DNA of 64,000 nt, taken from contig NZ_LR733827.1 in NCBI RefSeq assembly GCF_902506535.1, positions 1,844,310-1,908,309 of the forward strand. Direction: 5' to 3'. The notes beneath the pieces were generated by a model. The model saw only the letters and a program-made list of their open reading frames with translations. It was not told the DNA's origin and made no database searches. The stretch is from Pseudomonas sp. 8Z. Lineage in GTDB: Bacteria > Pseudomonadota > Gammaproteobacteria > Pseudomonadales > Pseudomonadaceae. Of this stretch, positions 44,568 through 54,580 are shown piece after piece. How positions within the stretch are numbered: the stretch's first letter is position 1; every line of letters begins with the position of its first letter. The position numbers and the translations under genes are program-made.

Positions 44568-44741
44568 ATGCCAACACCCGCGTATCTGTCCCTCGAAGGC
44601 ACCAAACAAGGTCTGATCACCGCTGGCACCTTCACCGAGGACTCGGTCGGCAACATTTTCCAGGAAGGTCATGAAGACCAGATTCTGGTTCAAGCCTACA
44701 ACCACCAGGTCATCATCCCGCGTGACCCGCAGTCCGGCCAA
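44568..44741 (+). pseudogene. hcp: hcp, 5' fragment (type VI secretion tube protein)
   Basis: The first ~58 codons read as an Hcp protein: PAYLSLEGTKQGLITAGTFT, then EDSVGNIFQEGHEDQILVQA and VIIPRDPQSGQ. AAGGAG precedes ATG 44568, so the 5' control region is intact. After codon 58 the similarity stops abruptly; the frame continues to 44831 only through the antisense strand of the hutU fragment. A full Hcp of this type is about 170 aa, so two thirds are missing. The product cannot form the hexameric ring. Confidence 0.85.
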
Positions 44742-45344
44742 ATCGATGCTGCTCTGCTGGCATTCAATGTTCAGCGAGCAGGCGCCAGCCAGGGTGGCAG
44801 CCAGCGGCTGGGCGCCGCCCATGCCGCCTAGGCCTGCGGTGAGCACCCAGCGGCCCTTGAGGTTGCCGGCGTAGTGCTGGCGACCGGCTTCGACGAAGGT
44901 TTCATAGGTGCCCTGGACGATGCCCTGGCTGCCAATGTAGATCCAGCTACCGGCGGTCATCTGGCCGTACATGGCCAGGCCCTTGGCATCCAGTTCGTTG
45001 AAGTGCTCCCAGCTCGCCCAGTGCGGCACCAGGTTGGAGTTGGCGATCAGCACGCGCGGCGCGTTGCTGTGGGTCTTGAACACGCCGACCGGCTTGCCGG
45101 ATTGCACCAGCAGGGTCTCGTCGTCATTCAGCTCCTTGAGGGTCTCGACGATCTTGTCGTAGCACTCCCAGTTGCGCGCGGCGCGGCCGATGCCGCCGTA
45201 CACCACCAGTTCCTTGGGGTTCTCGGCCACGTCCGGGTCGAGGTTGTTCATCAGCATGCGCAGCGGCGCTTCGGTCAGCCAGCTCTTGGCGGTCAGCGTG
45301 GTGCCACGCGGGGCGCGGATTTCGGTGTCGCGGAACTTGGTCAT
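44742..45344 (-). pseudogene. hutU: hutU, 5' fragment (urocanate hydratase)
   Basis: About 200 codons of urocanate hydratase from ATG 45344 (TKFRDTEIRAPRGTTLTAKS; NAD-binding TAGLGGMGGAQPLAATLAGA; ending near NIECQQSSID). The genuine enzyme is about 557 aa; the remaining two thirds, including the catalytic region, are absent. Past 44742 the frame reads nonsense antisense to hcp up to 44535. The start, GGAG site and upstream HutC-type operator are kept. Confidence 0.88.
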
Positions 45345-45395
45345 GGCAATCTCCAGCCGGAGGCTGAGCATCGTAGCAATGTGAGCATGTATCTA

Positions 45396-45409
45396 CTTGT
45401 ATGTACAAG
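45396..45409. promoter_or_regulatory. HutC operator in front of hutU
   Basis: CTTGTATGTACAAG: perfect CTTGTA/TACAAG arms around TG, the form known for HutC sites in Pseudomonas, 52 bp before the hutU start. Confidence 0.75.
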
Positions 45410-45439
45410 CACATGCAAGCGAAAGGCCAATGTTTTCCA

Positions 45440-45621
45440 AGGACTAAGCTAAGAGTCTGTGAGCTAGGACTGGCGGGCTCTTGCGGTGAGAGCACGGCTA
45501 CACTCAGGTGGCTAACCAGTGTTACAGAAGAGGCATTAATGCTCTGATTTGATGCATTGGCGCACACCATTGGGGCGCCAAGTAACACCGCACTGACGAT
45601 CAGTAACCGCCTATATCGCAA
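45440..45621 (-). pseudogene. Possible remnant of a small exported protein
   Basis: A TTG-started frame overlapping the hutD stop encodes a signal-peptide-like start (RRLLIVSAVLLGAPMVCANA) and a short Ser-rich stretch, after which it runs into the hut promoter without any recognisable domain. It may be the truncated first part of a secreted protein gene. Weak. Confidence 0.25.
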
Positions 45622-46183
45622 TCAGCTCGATCAGGCAGAGCACGCCCTCTCCAACCAGACGAATCGGTTGCAACTCGCCAGATCCGGCAATCTGCAGGCA
45701 GTCGTACGGGTTTAGGCAGTCATGCCCCAACAGTTGCGGATGGCCCTGGGCGGCAAACAACAACAGCGTGTGAGCCGAGCTGAAAAAATCGAGGGTTCCG
45801 TCCACCTGCAACCATTGCAGCCGCGCCGCATAACGCAGAGGGTCGTAGATCAGGTTGAAGTCGCGGATGGGGCCGCCGATCAGGGTGCAATCGACAGTGG
45901 CGCCGCCAGCGAATGCAAAAGCATCCAGCCGCGTGAGGTCTCGCGAAGGCTGCCCGTCGACCTCCAGGCGCATGCCGGCACCTTCGAGCACGGTGATAAC
46001 CCGCTGATAACCGGTGAATCTGGAAAAGCCGCCGGACTCGCCAACATCGGCAATCGACAGGCGCCAGCCGAAAGCATCCAGTGCTTCGCCATCGTCTCGG
46101 GCAATTTCCAGCGTAGAACCGGCCCCATTCTTCCAGGGCATGCGCGTGTATGTGTTGGCACGCAAAAGCCGCACGCCGCTCAT
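45611..46183 (-). CDS. hutD: HutD family protein
   Basis: 190-aa bicupin protein of the HutD/Ves family (NTYTRMPWKNGAGSTLEIAR start; FGWRLSIADVGESGGFSRF). HutD is thought to set an upper limit on hut operon expression, possibly by binding an intermediate. Its ATG overlaps the hutC stop (ATGA). It is intact although the downstream hutU is broken. Confidence 0.9.
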   Translation of the reverse strand: MSGVRLLRANTYTRMPWKNGAGSTLEIARDDGEALDAFGWRLSIADVGESGGFSRFTGYQRVITVLEGAGMRLEVDGQPSRDLTRLDAFAFAGGATVDCTLIGGPIRDFNLIYDPLRYAARLQWLQVDGTLDFFSSAHTLLLFAAQGHPQLLGHDCLNPYDCLQIAGSGELQPIRLVGEGVLCLIELIAI

Positions 46184-46938
46184 GAGCCAAAGCGTCCTTC
46201 AAGGCGATAGCGCGAGCCTGGGTAGAGCAAGCGGGCACTGGTCACGACATTGCGCCCGGACCAGGTACGCCGCCGAATCAGCAGGCAAGGCTCTGTGCTC
46301 TCTATCTTCAGCAGTCGGCACTCGCTGCTTTCCGCCAGGACAGCTTCGACCAGATGCTCACCCTCGGTCAGAGGCGCGACCTGTGCCAGGTAGGCATGCG
46401 GGGTTTGCTGGGTGAAATCCTGCTGTAGGTAATCGGGCGCCACCGCAGGGTTCACGTAGCGATCCTCGATCTGTACAGGCACATCGTTCTCGAAATGCAC
46501 GATACGTGAATGAAATACCCGCGAGCCTTCCCGAAGATCCAGCGCCAGAGCGCGTTCAGGGCCCGCCTGTACTTCCTGCAGGCTAACGACCAGGCAGCTA
46601 TAACGATGGCCGCGCGCGGCAATTTCCTCGGCGATGTTCTGCACCTGCAGCAGGGCCGACTGCCCCTTGGGCTCGGCCACGAAGGTGCCAACCCCCTGCA
46701 TCCGCACCAATACACCGTCCAGAGTCAACTCACGCAGGGCGCGATTGATGGTCATACGGCTGACACCCAGCTCATTGACCAACTCGCTTTCCGAGGGCAC
46801 ACGGTGATGGGGCGGCCAAGTGCCATTCTGGATTTGCTGGACAATCATCTGCTTGACGCGTGCGTACAGCGGCGCAGGTTGTTCGCCGGTCAACGCCGCT
46901 AGTGAAGAGCCAGATGAAGGTGGCACGGATACAGGCAC
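46180..46938 (-). CDS. hutC: Histidine utilization repressor HutC
   Basis: 252-aa GntR-family repressor of the HutC subfamily: winged helix (LYARVKQMIVQQIQNGTWPP; HRVPSESELVNELGVSRMTI) and a C-terminal UTRA domain (ERALALDLREGSRVFHSRIV) that senses urocanate. GTG 46938 with AAGGAG 6 bases upstream is preferred over the long open frame to 47094, which crosses the operator region. Divergent from hutF. Confidence 0.93.
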   Translation of the reverse strand: MPVSVPPSSGSSLAALTGEQPAPLYARVKQMIVQQIQNGTWPPHHRVPSESELVNELGVSRMTINRALRELTLDGVLVRMQGVGTFVAEPKGQSALLQVQNIAEEIAARGHRYSCLVVSLQEVQAGPERALALDLREGSRVFHSRIVHFENDVPVQIEDRYVNPAVAPDYLQQDFTQQTPHAYLAQVAPLTEGEHLVEAVLAESSECRLLKIESTEPCLLIRRRTWSGRNVVTSARLLYPGSRYRLEGRFGS

Positions 46939-47059
46939 GGAATACTCCTTGTAATGACGTCTGGCGTAGCAAGAGCATGGTTTCAGGCACCGACTAGGCC
47001 GTCGTTCACCGGGGCTGGCGGCTTTGGGATTGAGTTTACGCGCGCGCAAAACATCTGTA

Positions 47060-47073
47060 TATGTATATACAAG
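47060..47073. promoter_or_regulatory. HutC operator between hutC and hutF
   Basis: TATGTATATACAAG keeps 12 of 14 positions of the arms-plus-centre pattern seen at 45396, with TGTATATACA a perfect 10-bp palindrome, 22 bp before the hutF ATG. Confidence 0.65.
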
Positions 47074-47094
47074 TAAAACACCTGAGACTTGCAT

Positions 47095-48456
47095 ATGCCC
47101 GCCTATTTCGCCGAACGCGCCCTACTGCCGACAGGCTGGGCATGCAACGTCCGCTTCGAGATCGACTCAAACGGCATGTTCTCACGCATCGATGCAGGCA
47201 CCTCGGCGGACGCAGCACAGACGCTTCAGGGTCCAGTGATTGCCGGCATGCCGAACCTGCATTCGCATGCCTTCCAGCGCGCCATGGCAGGCTTGGCGGA
47301 AGTGGCAGGCAACCCCGATGACAGCTTCTGGACCTGGCGCGAACTGATGTACCGGATGGTCGGCCGCATCACACCGGAACAACTGCACGTCATCGCCCGA
47401 CAGTTGTACATCGAAATGCTCAAGGCCGGGTATACCAGCGTCGCCGAGTTTCATTACGTGCACCACGACCAGGATGGCCGCCCCTACCAGAACCCCGCGG
47501 AACTGGCACTGCGCATCAGCCAGGCGGCCTACGATGCAGGTATCGGGCTGACGTTGCTGCCCGTGCTGTATAGTCATTCTGGGTTCGGCGGCCAGGCACC
47601 AGGTCAGGGGCAGAGGCGTTTTATCAACAGCACCGAGGCTTACCTCAAGCTGATCGATCAACTTCGCACTTCATTGGCCCAGGCTCCCGCTCAGCAGGTC
47701 GGCGTCTGCCTGCATTCGTTGCGCGCGGTTACGCCGCAGCAAATCGCCGAGGTGCTGGATGCCGAGCGCCAAGCCCCGGTGCATATCCACATTGCCGAAC
47801 AGCAAAAAGAGGTCGACGACTGCCTGGCCTGGAGCGGACGGCGCCCTCTGCAATGGCTGTATGAGCATTTCCCAGTCGATCAACGCTGGTGCCTGGTACA
47901 TGCCACCCATGCGCAAGCCGATGAGCTGACCATGATGGCCCGCAGCGGCGCCGTGGCAGGCCTGTGCCTGACCACCGAAGCCAATCTGGGCGACGGCATT
48001 TTCCCGGCCTCGGACTACCTGGCGCAGGAGGGGCGCTTCGGCATTGGCTCGGACAGCCATGTCTCCCTGAGCGTGGTCGAGGAGTTGCGCTGGCTGGAGT
48101 ACGGGCAACGCTTGCGAGACCAACGCCGCAACCGCTTGTATGGCAGGCAGCAGCCCAACATTGGCCAGATGCTATACGAAAGCGCCCTGCAAGGCGGCGC
48201 CCAGGCATTGGGCCAGCCCATCGGCCAACTGGCTGTCGGCCAGCGCGCCGACCTCATCGTCCTCGATGGCAGCGATCCTTACCTAGCCACGGCCAATAAT
48301 GATGAACTGCTCAATCGCTGGCTTTTTGCCGGACGCGATCAACAAGTGCGTGACGTCATGGTCAATGGCTGCTGGCAGGTCAGAAACCGCCAACACGCCC
48401 AGGAAGCAGAAAGCCAGGCCGCATTCACTAAGGTGTTGAGGCAATTGCTGGCATAA
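47095..48456 (+). CDS. hutF: Formimidoylglutamate deiminase
   Basis: 453-aa amidohydrolase that converts N-formimidoyl-L-glutamate to N-formyl-L-glutamate and ammonia, the five-step Pseudomonas histidine route. Metal-site motifs NLHSHAFQ (near residue 57), HIHIAEQ, and GSDSH late in the barrel are intact. ATG 47095 is taken; an in-frame TTG lies 6 bases upstream. With hutU broken here and hutH, hutI and hutG absent from the window, the pathway must be completed elsewhere or is lost. Confidence 0.93.
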   Translation: MPAYFAERALLPTGWACNVRFEIDSNGMFSRIDAGTSADAAQTLQGPVIAGMPNLHSHAFQRAMAGLAEVAGNPDDSFWTWRELMYRMVGRITPEQLHVIARQLYIEMLKAGYTSVAEFHYVHHDQDGRPYQNPAELALRISQAAYDAGIGLTLLPVLYSHSGFGGQAPGQGQRRFINSTEAYLKLIDQLRTSLAQAPAQQVGVCLHSLRAVTPQQIAEVLDAERQAPVHIHIAEQQKEVDDCLAWSGRRPLQWLYEHFPVDQRWCLVHATHAQADELTMMARSGAVAGLCLTTEANLGDGIFPASDYLAQEGRFGIGSDSHVSLSVVEELRWLEYGQRLRDQRRNRLYGRQQPNIGQMLYESALQGGAQALGQPIGQLAVGQRADLIVLDGSDPYLATANNDELLNRWLFAGRDQQVRDVMVNGCWQVRNRQHAQEAESQAAFTKVLRQLLA

Positions 48457-48479
48457 CCCACCACGATTCGCCCAAAGCA

Positions 48480-48501
48480 GAGGGGGGCGCAATGCACCCC
48501 C
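48480..48501 (+). terminator. Weak hairpin after hutF
   Basis: GGGGG and CCCCC arms flank CGCAATGCA-like sequence without a T tail, about 25 bp after the hutF stop. It is only a possible terminator. Confidence 0.3.
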
Positions 48502-48592
48502 GCGCCGATACAAGGCTAATCCCGAATATCGAGCTGCTTGCGCCAGAGCACTACCGTTTTAAGAAACTACCACTGGATACAAGAGACTCGGC

Positions 48593-50443
<1,851 letters not shown>

Positions 50444-50455
50444 GGTGCTCTCCTT

Positions 50456-51226
50456 TTAGTTTTCCAGCGGCGCGAGGATCAATTGGATGCCGCGCGCGCG
50501 TATCTGTTCGGCCGCCTGGGCATCCAGGCGCTCGTCGGTGATCAGGGTATGGACGCTGCTCCAGGGCAGTTCCAGGTTGGGAATGCGCCGGCCGATCTTG
50601 TCGCTTTCGACCATGACGATGACCTCGCGTGCCACCTCGGCCATCACCCGCGACAAGCCCAGCAGCTCATTGAAAGTGGTGGTGCCACGCGCCAGGTCGA
50701 TGCCGTCGGCGCCGATGAACAGTTGGTCGAAGTCGTAGGAACGCAGCACCTGTTCGGCGACCTGGCCCTGGAACGACTCGGAATGCGGATCCCAGGTGCC
50801 GCCGGTCATCAGCAGCACCGGCTCGTGCTCCAGCTCGCGCAAGGCATTGGCCACATTCAGTGAGTTGGTCATCACCACCAGGCCGGGCTTGTGGCCGAGC
50901 TGCGGAATCATCGCCGCCGTGGTGGTGCCACTGTCGATGATGATGCGCGCGTGCTCGCGGATACGCACCACACCAGCGCGGGCGATGGCCTGCTTGTGAG
51001 GCGAGATGGGCTGGCTGGGTTCGCCAATCAGCTCCTGCGGAACAGGCACAGCACCGCCGTAGCGGCGCAGCAGCAGGCCATTGCTTTCCAGGGCGGCAAG
51101 ATCCTTGCGAATGGTCACTTCGCTGGTGGCGAAGTGCTGCGCCAGGGCGTCCACGCTCACTTCGCCCTGCTCGGCGAGCAAGGCGAGAATGGTGTGGCGA
51201 CGTTGCGGCGTGTTGCGCTTCGACAT
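50456..51226 (-). CDS. glmR: DeoR/GlpR family regulator, GlmR type
   Basis: 256-aa DeoR-family regulator: helix-turn-helix in the first 60 residues (RRHTILALLAEQGEVSVDAL; TSEVTIRKDLAALESNGLLL) and a sugar-phosphate-binding domain (DSGTTTAAMIPQL; FIGADGI). It corresponds to the regulator between glmU and glmS in P. aeruginosa (PA5550). It probably controls amino-sugar genes including glmS. ATG 51226 is chosen by family start; its ribosome-binding site is poor. Confidence 0.85.
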   Translation of the reverse strand: MSKRNTPQRRHTILALLAEQGEVSVDALAQHFATSEVTIRKDLAALESNGLLLRRYGGAVPVPQELIGEPSQPISPHKQAIARAGVVRIREHARIIIDSGTTTAAMIPQLGHKPGLVVMTNSLNVANALRELEHEPVLLMTGGTWDPHSESFQGQVAEQVLRSYDFDQLFIGADGIDLARGTTTFNELLGLSRVMAEVAREVIVMVESDKIGRRIPNLELPWSSVHTLITDERLDAQAAEQIRARGIQLILAPLEN

Positions 51227-51280
51227 CTTTAAGTTTCGGTTCGAAAGATAATGGCGCGAATCAAAACATAAAGGGGCTGC

Positions 51281-51315
51281 AAGCTTCAAGCTTCAGGCTT
51301 CAGGCTTCAGGCTTC
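51281..51315. repeat. Tandem 7-bp repeat
   Basis: Five copies of A(A/G)GCTTC in a row, followed about 40 bp later by an inverted counterpart (GGCTTGAAGCCTGTAGCT, near 51364-51381), between two leftward genes. It could fold into a long imperfect hairpin. Confidence 0.7.
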
Positions 51316-51389
51316 AAAACCTGGGGAAGCTCAATCGCTTGGCAAGCTCTTGCTTGCAGCTTGTGGCTTGAAGCCTGTAGCTACCTTTT

Positions 51390-52001
51390 TCAGTTCAGCG
51401 TCAGTTTGACCCCGAAACCCACCAGACAAAGCCCTGCCAGCTTCTCCAGGCCTCTGGCAATACGCGGATTGGCGCGCATACGCTCGGCGAGAAAATGCGT
51501 CAGCAGCACGATCAGCAGGCCATAGAGGAAGGTCAGCGCCATGATGGTCACGGCCATGAAAGCGAACGTCACCAGCCCCTGATGCCGCTCGGGGTCGATG
51601 AACAGTGGGAAGAAGGCCATGTAGAAGACGATGGCCTTGGGATTGAAGACGGTGATTACCAGCGTTTGCCTCAGGTAGTGGCGCGGCTTGATCTCCAGCA
51701 TTGGCCCCGCCCCTGGCTTGGCCAGCAGCATGCGCAGACCGAGATAGACCAGATAGGCTGCGCCCAACCATTGCACCAGATGAAAAGCTGCAGGATAAGC
51801 CTTGAGTAAGGCGGCAACCCCGGCCACCGCCAGCCACAGTAGCACCTGATCGCCAAAGATGATGCCGAAGGTCGACGCCAGCCCACCGCGAATGCCGCCC
51901 TTGCCGGTGGACAGGATCAACGCCAGGTTACCCGGCCCGGGAATGGCCAGCAGAATGATGAAGGCCACCACGAAGGCGGCGTAATCCGTCACACCGAACA
52001 T
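51390..52001 (-). CDS. LysE family translocator
   Basis: 203-aa membrane exporter of the LysE/RhtB group. The start DYAAFVVAFIILLAIPGPGN with the conserved PGPGN, and FNPKAIVFYMAFFPLFIDP, are family signatures; about six hydrophobic segments. Substrates are amino acids or small metabolites; not inferable. Confidence 0.9.
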   Translation of the reverse strand: MFGVTDYAAFVVAFIILLAIPGPGNLALILSTGKGGIRGGLASTFGIIFGDQVLLWLAVAGVAALLKAYPAAFHLVQWLGAAYLVYLGLRMLLAKPGAGPMLEIKPRHYLRQTLVITVFNPKAIVFYMAFFPLFIDPERHQGLVTFAFMAVTIMALTFLYGLLIVLLTHFLAERMRANPRIARGLEKLAGLCLVGFGVKLTLN

Positions 52002-52071
52002 ACCAAAACTCCTGTCTACCTAAAGTTATCAACAACCCCGAGATCGCTGCGCTCATCAGGCCAAAGATCCT

Positions 52072-52581
52072 TCAACGAGTCGACAGAATAGCGTTGGGGT
52101 CGAGGTAGAACATCTTCTTCCAGCCCTGGGTCGAGTCGTCCGCGTGCCAGGGTAGCGGCAGCACGCTGACGATCGAGTAGTGCAAATGAGCCGGTTTGCC
52201 GCGTGCGTTACCCGTATCGCCAACAGTACCGAGCTGGCTGCCGGTCAGCAACGGCTGACCCGGATAGACGTCGATGCTGTGCAAATGCGCGTAATAGTGC
52301 AGACGCCACTTCGGGCCCAGCACCAGCACGACCTTGCCACCTTGCTGGATTTCCCCGCGAAACAGCACCACACCGTAACTGGTGGAGCGCACAGGGGTAC
52401 CGATCTTGGCGAAGATATCGATGCCCTTGTGCACGCCGGAGCGGCCCCAGGGTTCGAACCAGAAGGTCTGCGGATTCCAGTCCCGAGCGCTCGCGCCCTC
52501 CACCGGGATTCGCGGCCATTCAGGTAGCACGCCCCAGGTCAGCAACAATACGAGTACGATCCAGCGTTTACGCAGTGGCAT
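52072..52581 (-). CDS. M23 family metallopeptidase
   Basis: 169-aa LytM/M23 domain protein with an N-terminal membrane anchor or signal (WIVLVLLLTWGVL). Zinc ligands His51 and Asp55 (HKGID) and His132/His134 (AHLHYS) are intact, so it should be an active peptidoglycan endopeptidase or related hydrolase. It is encoded just downstream of glmU (14 bp) and probably co-transcribed. Confidence 0.9.
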   Translation of the reverse strand: MPLRKRWIVLVLLLTWGVLPEWPRIPVEGASARDWNPQTFWFEPWGRSGVHKGIDIFAKIGTPVRSTSYGVVLFRGEIQQGGKVVLVLGPKWRLHYYAHLHSIDVYPGQPLLTGSQLGTVGDTGNARGKPAHLHYSIVSVLPLPWHADDSTQGWKKMFYLDPNAILSTR

Positions 52582-52595
52582 CCTTGCCAGCTCCT

Positions 52596-53957
52596 TCAGG
52601 CCTTCTTGGTCGGCCGCTTCCAGCCTTCGATATTGCGCTGTTTGGCGCGGCCGACGGCCAGTGTGTCCGCCGGTACATCGCTGGTCACCACCGAACCCGC
52701 GCCTGTTGTCGAGCGGTCGCCCAGGCTCACCGGCGCCACCAGCGCGCTATTGGAGCCGATGAACACGTCCTCGCCCATGACGGTGCGGAATTTGTTGGCA
52801 CCGTCGTAGTTGCAGGTGATGGTGCCGGCGCCGATGTTGCTGCGCGCACCGATCTCGGCATCGCCCAGGTAGCTCAGATGGCCAGCCTTGGCGCCCTCGC
52901 CCAGCACGGCGTTCTTCAGCTCGACGAAGTTACCCACATGGGCCTTGGCGCCCAGCTTGGTACCGGGGCGCAGACGCGCGAAGGGGCCACAATCGGCGCC
53001 CTCGCCCATCTCGGCGCCGTCCAGATGACTGTTGGCCTTGATGATGGCGCCCTTGCGCAGCACCGAGTCCTTGATCACGCAGTTCGGGCCGATTTGCACA
53101 TCGTCCTCGATGATCACCTTGCCTTCGAGGATCACGTTGATGTCGATGGTCACGTCGCGGCCCACTGTCACCTCGCCGCGCACGTCGAAGCGCTGTGGAT
53201 CGCGCAGGGTCACGCCCTGGGCCATCAGGCGACGGGCCATGCGCTGCTGGTAGTGAGATTCGAGCTGCGAGAGCTGGATACGATCATTGGCACCCAGCAC
53301 TTCCATCTCATCCGCTGCACGCTCGGTGGCCACGGTCAGGCCATCGGCGACCGCCATGGCGATCACGTCGGTCAGGTAGTACTCGCCCTGGGCATTGCTA
53401 TTGGACAGACGCCCCAGCCAGTCGGCCAGGCGTTTGCCCGGTACGGCGAGGATGCCCGTGTTGCCCTCACGGATCTGTCGCTGCGCTTCGCTGGCGTCCT
53501 TGTGCTCGACGATGGCCTGCACCACACCGCTGCCATCACGGACGATACGCCCATAACCCGTCGGGTCGGCCAGCTCGACGGTGAGCAGGCCCAGTTGATC
53601 GTCGCTGACCAGTGCCAGCAGACGCTGCAGGGTCGCGGGCTCGATCAGCGGCACGTCGCCGTAGAGAATCAGCACGGTCTCAGCACTGAGCTGCGGCAGG
53701 GCTTGGGCCACGGCATGCCCGGTGCCCAACTGCTCGGCCTGGATAGCGAAGTTCAGATCGTCGGCGGCCAGCCGCTCGCGTACCTTGTCCGCGCCATGAC
53801 CGATCACCACCTGGATGCTACTGGGCTGCAGGCTGCGCGCAGTATCGATGACGTGGCCGAGCATGGGTTTGTCGGCAACCGGATGCAGCACTTTGGGTAG
53901 AGCGGAACGCATGCGGGTACCTTGCCCAGCAGCGAGGATGACGATATCGAGGGACAT
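52596..53957 (-). CDS. glmU: Bifunctional GlcNAc-1-P uridyltransferase / GlcN-1-P acetyltransferase
   Basis: 453-aa cytoplasmic enzyme making UDP-GlcNAc. The N-terminal pyrophosphorylase starts IVILAAGQGTRMRSALPKVL; the C-terminal left-handed beta-helix shows hexapeptide repeats (VTIDINVILEGKVIIEDDVQ) and the acetyltransferase His region around NFVELKNAVLGEGAKAGHLS. It follows the atp operon, as in other pseudomonads, and pairs functionally with glmS downstream. Confidence 0.96.
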   Translation of the reverse strand: MSLDIVILAAGQGTRMRSALPKVLHPVADKPMLGHVIDTARSLQPSSIQVVIGHGADKVRERLAADDLNFAIQAEQLGTGHAVAQALPQLSAETVLILYGDVPLIEPATLQRLLALVSDDQLGLLTVELADPTGYGRIVRDGSGVVQAIVEHKDASEAQRQIREGNTGILAVPGKRLADWLGRLSNSNAQGEYYLTDVIAMAVADGLTVATERAADEMEVLGANDRIQLSQLESHYQQRMARRLMAQGVTLRDPQRFDVRGEVTVGRDVTIDINVILEGKVIIEDDVQIGPNCVIKDSVLRKGAIIKANSHLDGAEMGEGADCGPFARLRPGTKLGAKAHVGNFVELKNAVLGEGAKAGHLSYLGDAEIGARSNIGAGTITCNYDGANKFRTVMGEDVFIGSNSALVAPVSLGDRSTTGAGSVVTSDVPADTLAVGRAKQRNIEGWKRPTKKA

Positions 53958-54017
53958 GAACGACTATTCCTTGGCAGCCACCGGCACACAAGGCGCCGAC
54001 AGAATGAAACGGCAGAA

Positions 54018-54047
54018 AAAGAAAAAGGGTAGCCAAGGCTACCCTTT
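54018..54047 (-). terminator. Terminator of the atp operon
   Basis: 11-bp stem AAAGGGTAGCC / GGCTACCCTTT followed on the minus strand by a T-rich run, between atpC and glmU. Confidence 0.9.
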
Positions 54048-54074
54048 CTCATGCAACGGTTGAAGCGGGAGGCT

Positions 54075-54500
54075 TCAGCCGCCGAACTTCTTGCGCATCT
54101 GCTGGACGGTACGCAGCTGGGCTGCGACTTCGGCCAGGTGAGCAGCGGCGGAGCTGTAATTGAACTCCGAGCCCTGTTCGTTCAGCGCTTTCTCGGCGGC
54201 CTTGAGGGCCTCCTGAGCAGCAGCTTCGTCGATGTCGGCAGCTCGCTGCACGGTGTCGGCGAGAACCTTGACCATGCTCGGCTGCACTTCGAGGAAACCA
54301 CCGGAGATGTAGAACACCTCGTCCTCGCCACCTTGCTTGATCAGGCGGATCGGACCCGGTTTCAGGTCAGTGATCAGCGGCGCGTGGCCCGGAGCGATAC
54401 CCAAATCACCCAGGTTGCCGTGCGCAATCACCATTTCCACCAGGCCGGAGAAGATCTCCGCTTCCGCGCTGACGATATCGCAATGGACTGTCATAGCCAT
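54075..54500 (-). CDS. atpC: ATP synthase epsilon subunit
   Basis: 141-aa F1 central-stalk subunit: beta-sandwich (VHCDIVSAEAEIFSGLVEMV; GDLGIAPGHAPLITDLKPG) and a C-terminal two-helix part. Last gene of the atp operon, ending just before the terminator. Confidence 0.95.
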   Translation of the reverse strand: MAMTVHCDIVSAEAEIFSGLVEMVIAHGNLGDLGIAPGHAPLITDLKPGPIRLIKQGGEDEVFYISGGFLEVQPSMVKVLADTVQRAADIDEAAAQEALKAAEKALNEQGSEFNYSSAAAHLAEVAAQLRTVQQMRKKFGG

Positions 54501-54522
54501 ACGCTTGCCTCATGTTACAGGC

Positions 54523-54546
54523 TGTGGACAACCTGAGTTATCCACA
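54523..54546. promoter_or_regulatory. Inverted DnaA-box-like pair between atpD and atpC
   Basis: TGTGGACAA near 54523 and a perfect TTATCCACA at 54538-54546 face each other across a short spacer in the 80-bp gap. Whether DnaA binds is unknown; it may also form a small hairpin. Confidence 0.35.
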
Positions 54547-54580
54547 AACCTGATGCGCCCGTTGCCAGGCGCATGGGTGA

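Noticed and set aside
45124..45439. Continuation of the signal-peptide frame into hutU
   Set aside because: After about 60 codons it runs through the hut operator and then out of frame across hutU, with shadow-like composition.
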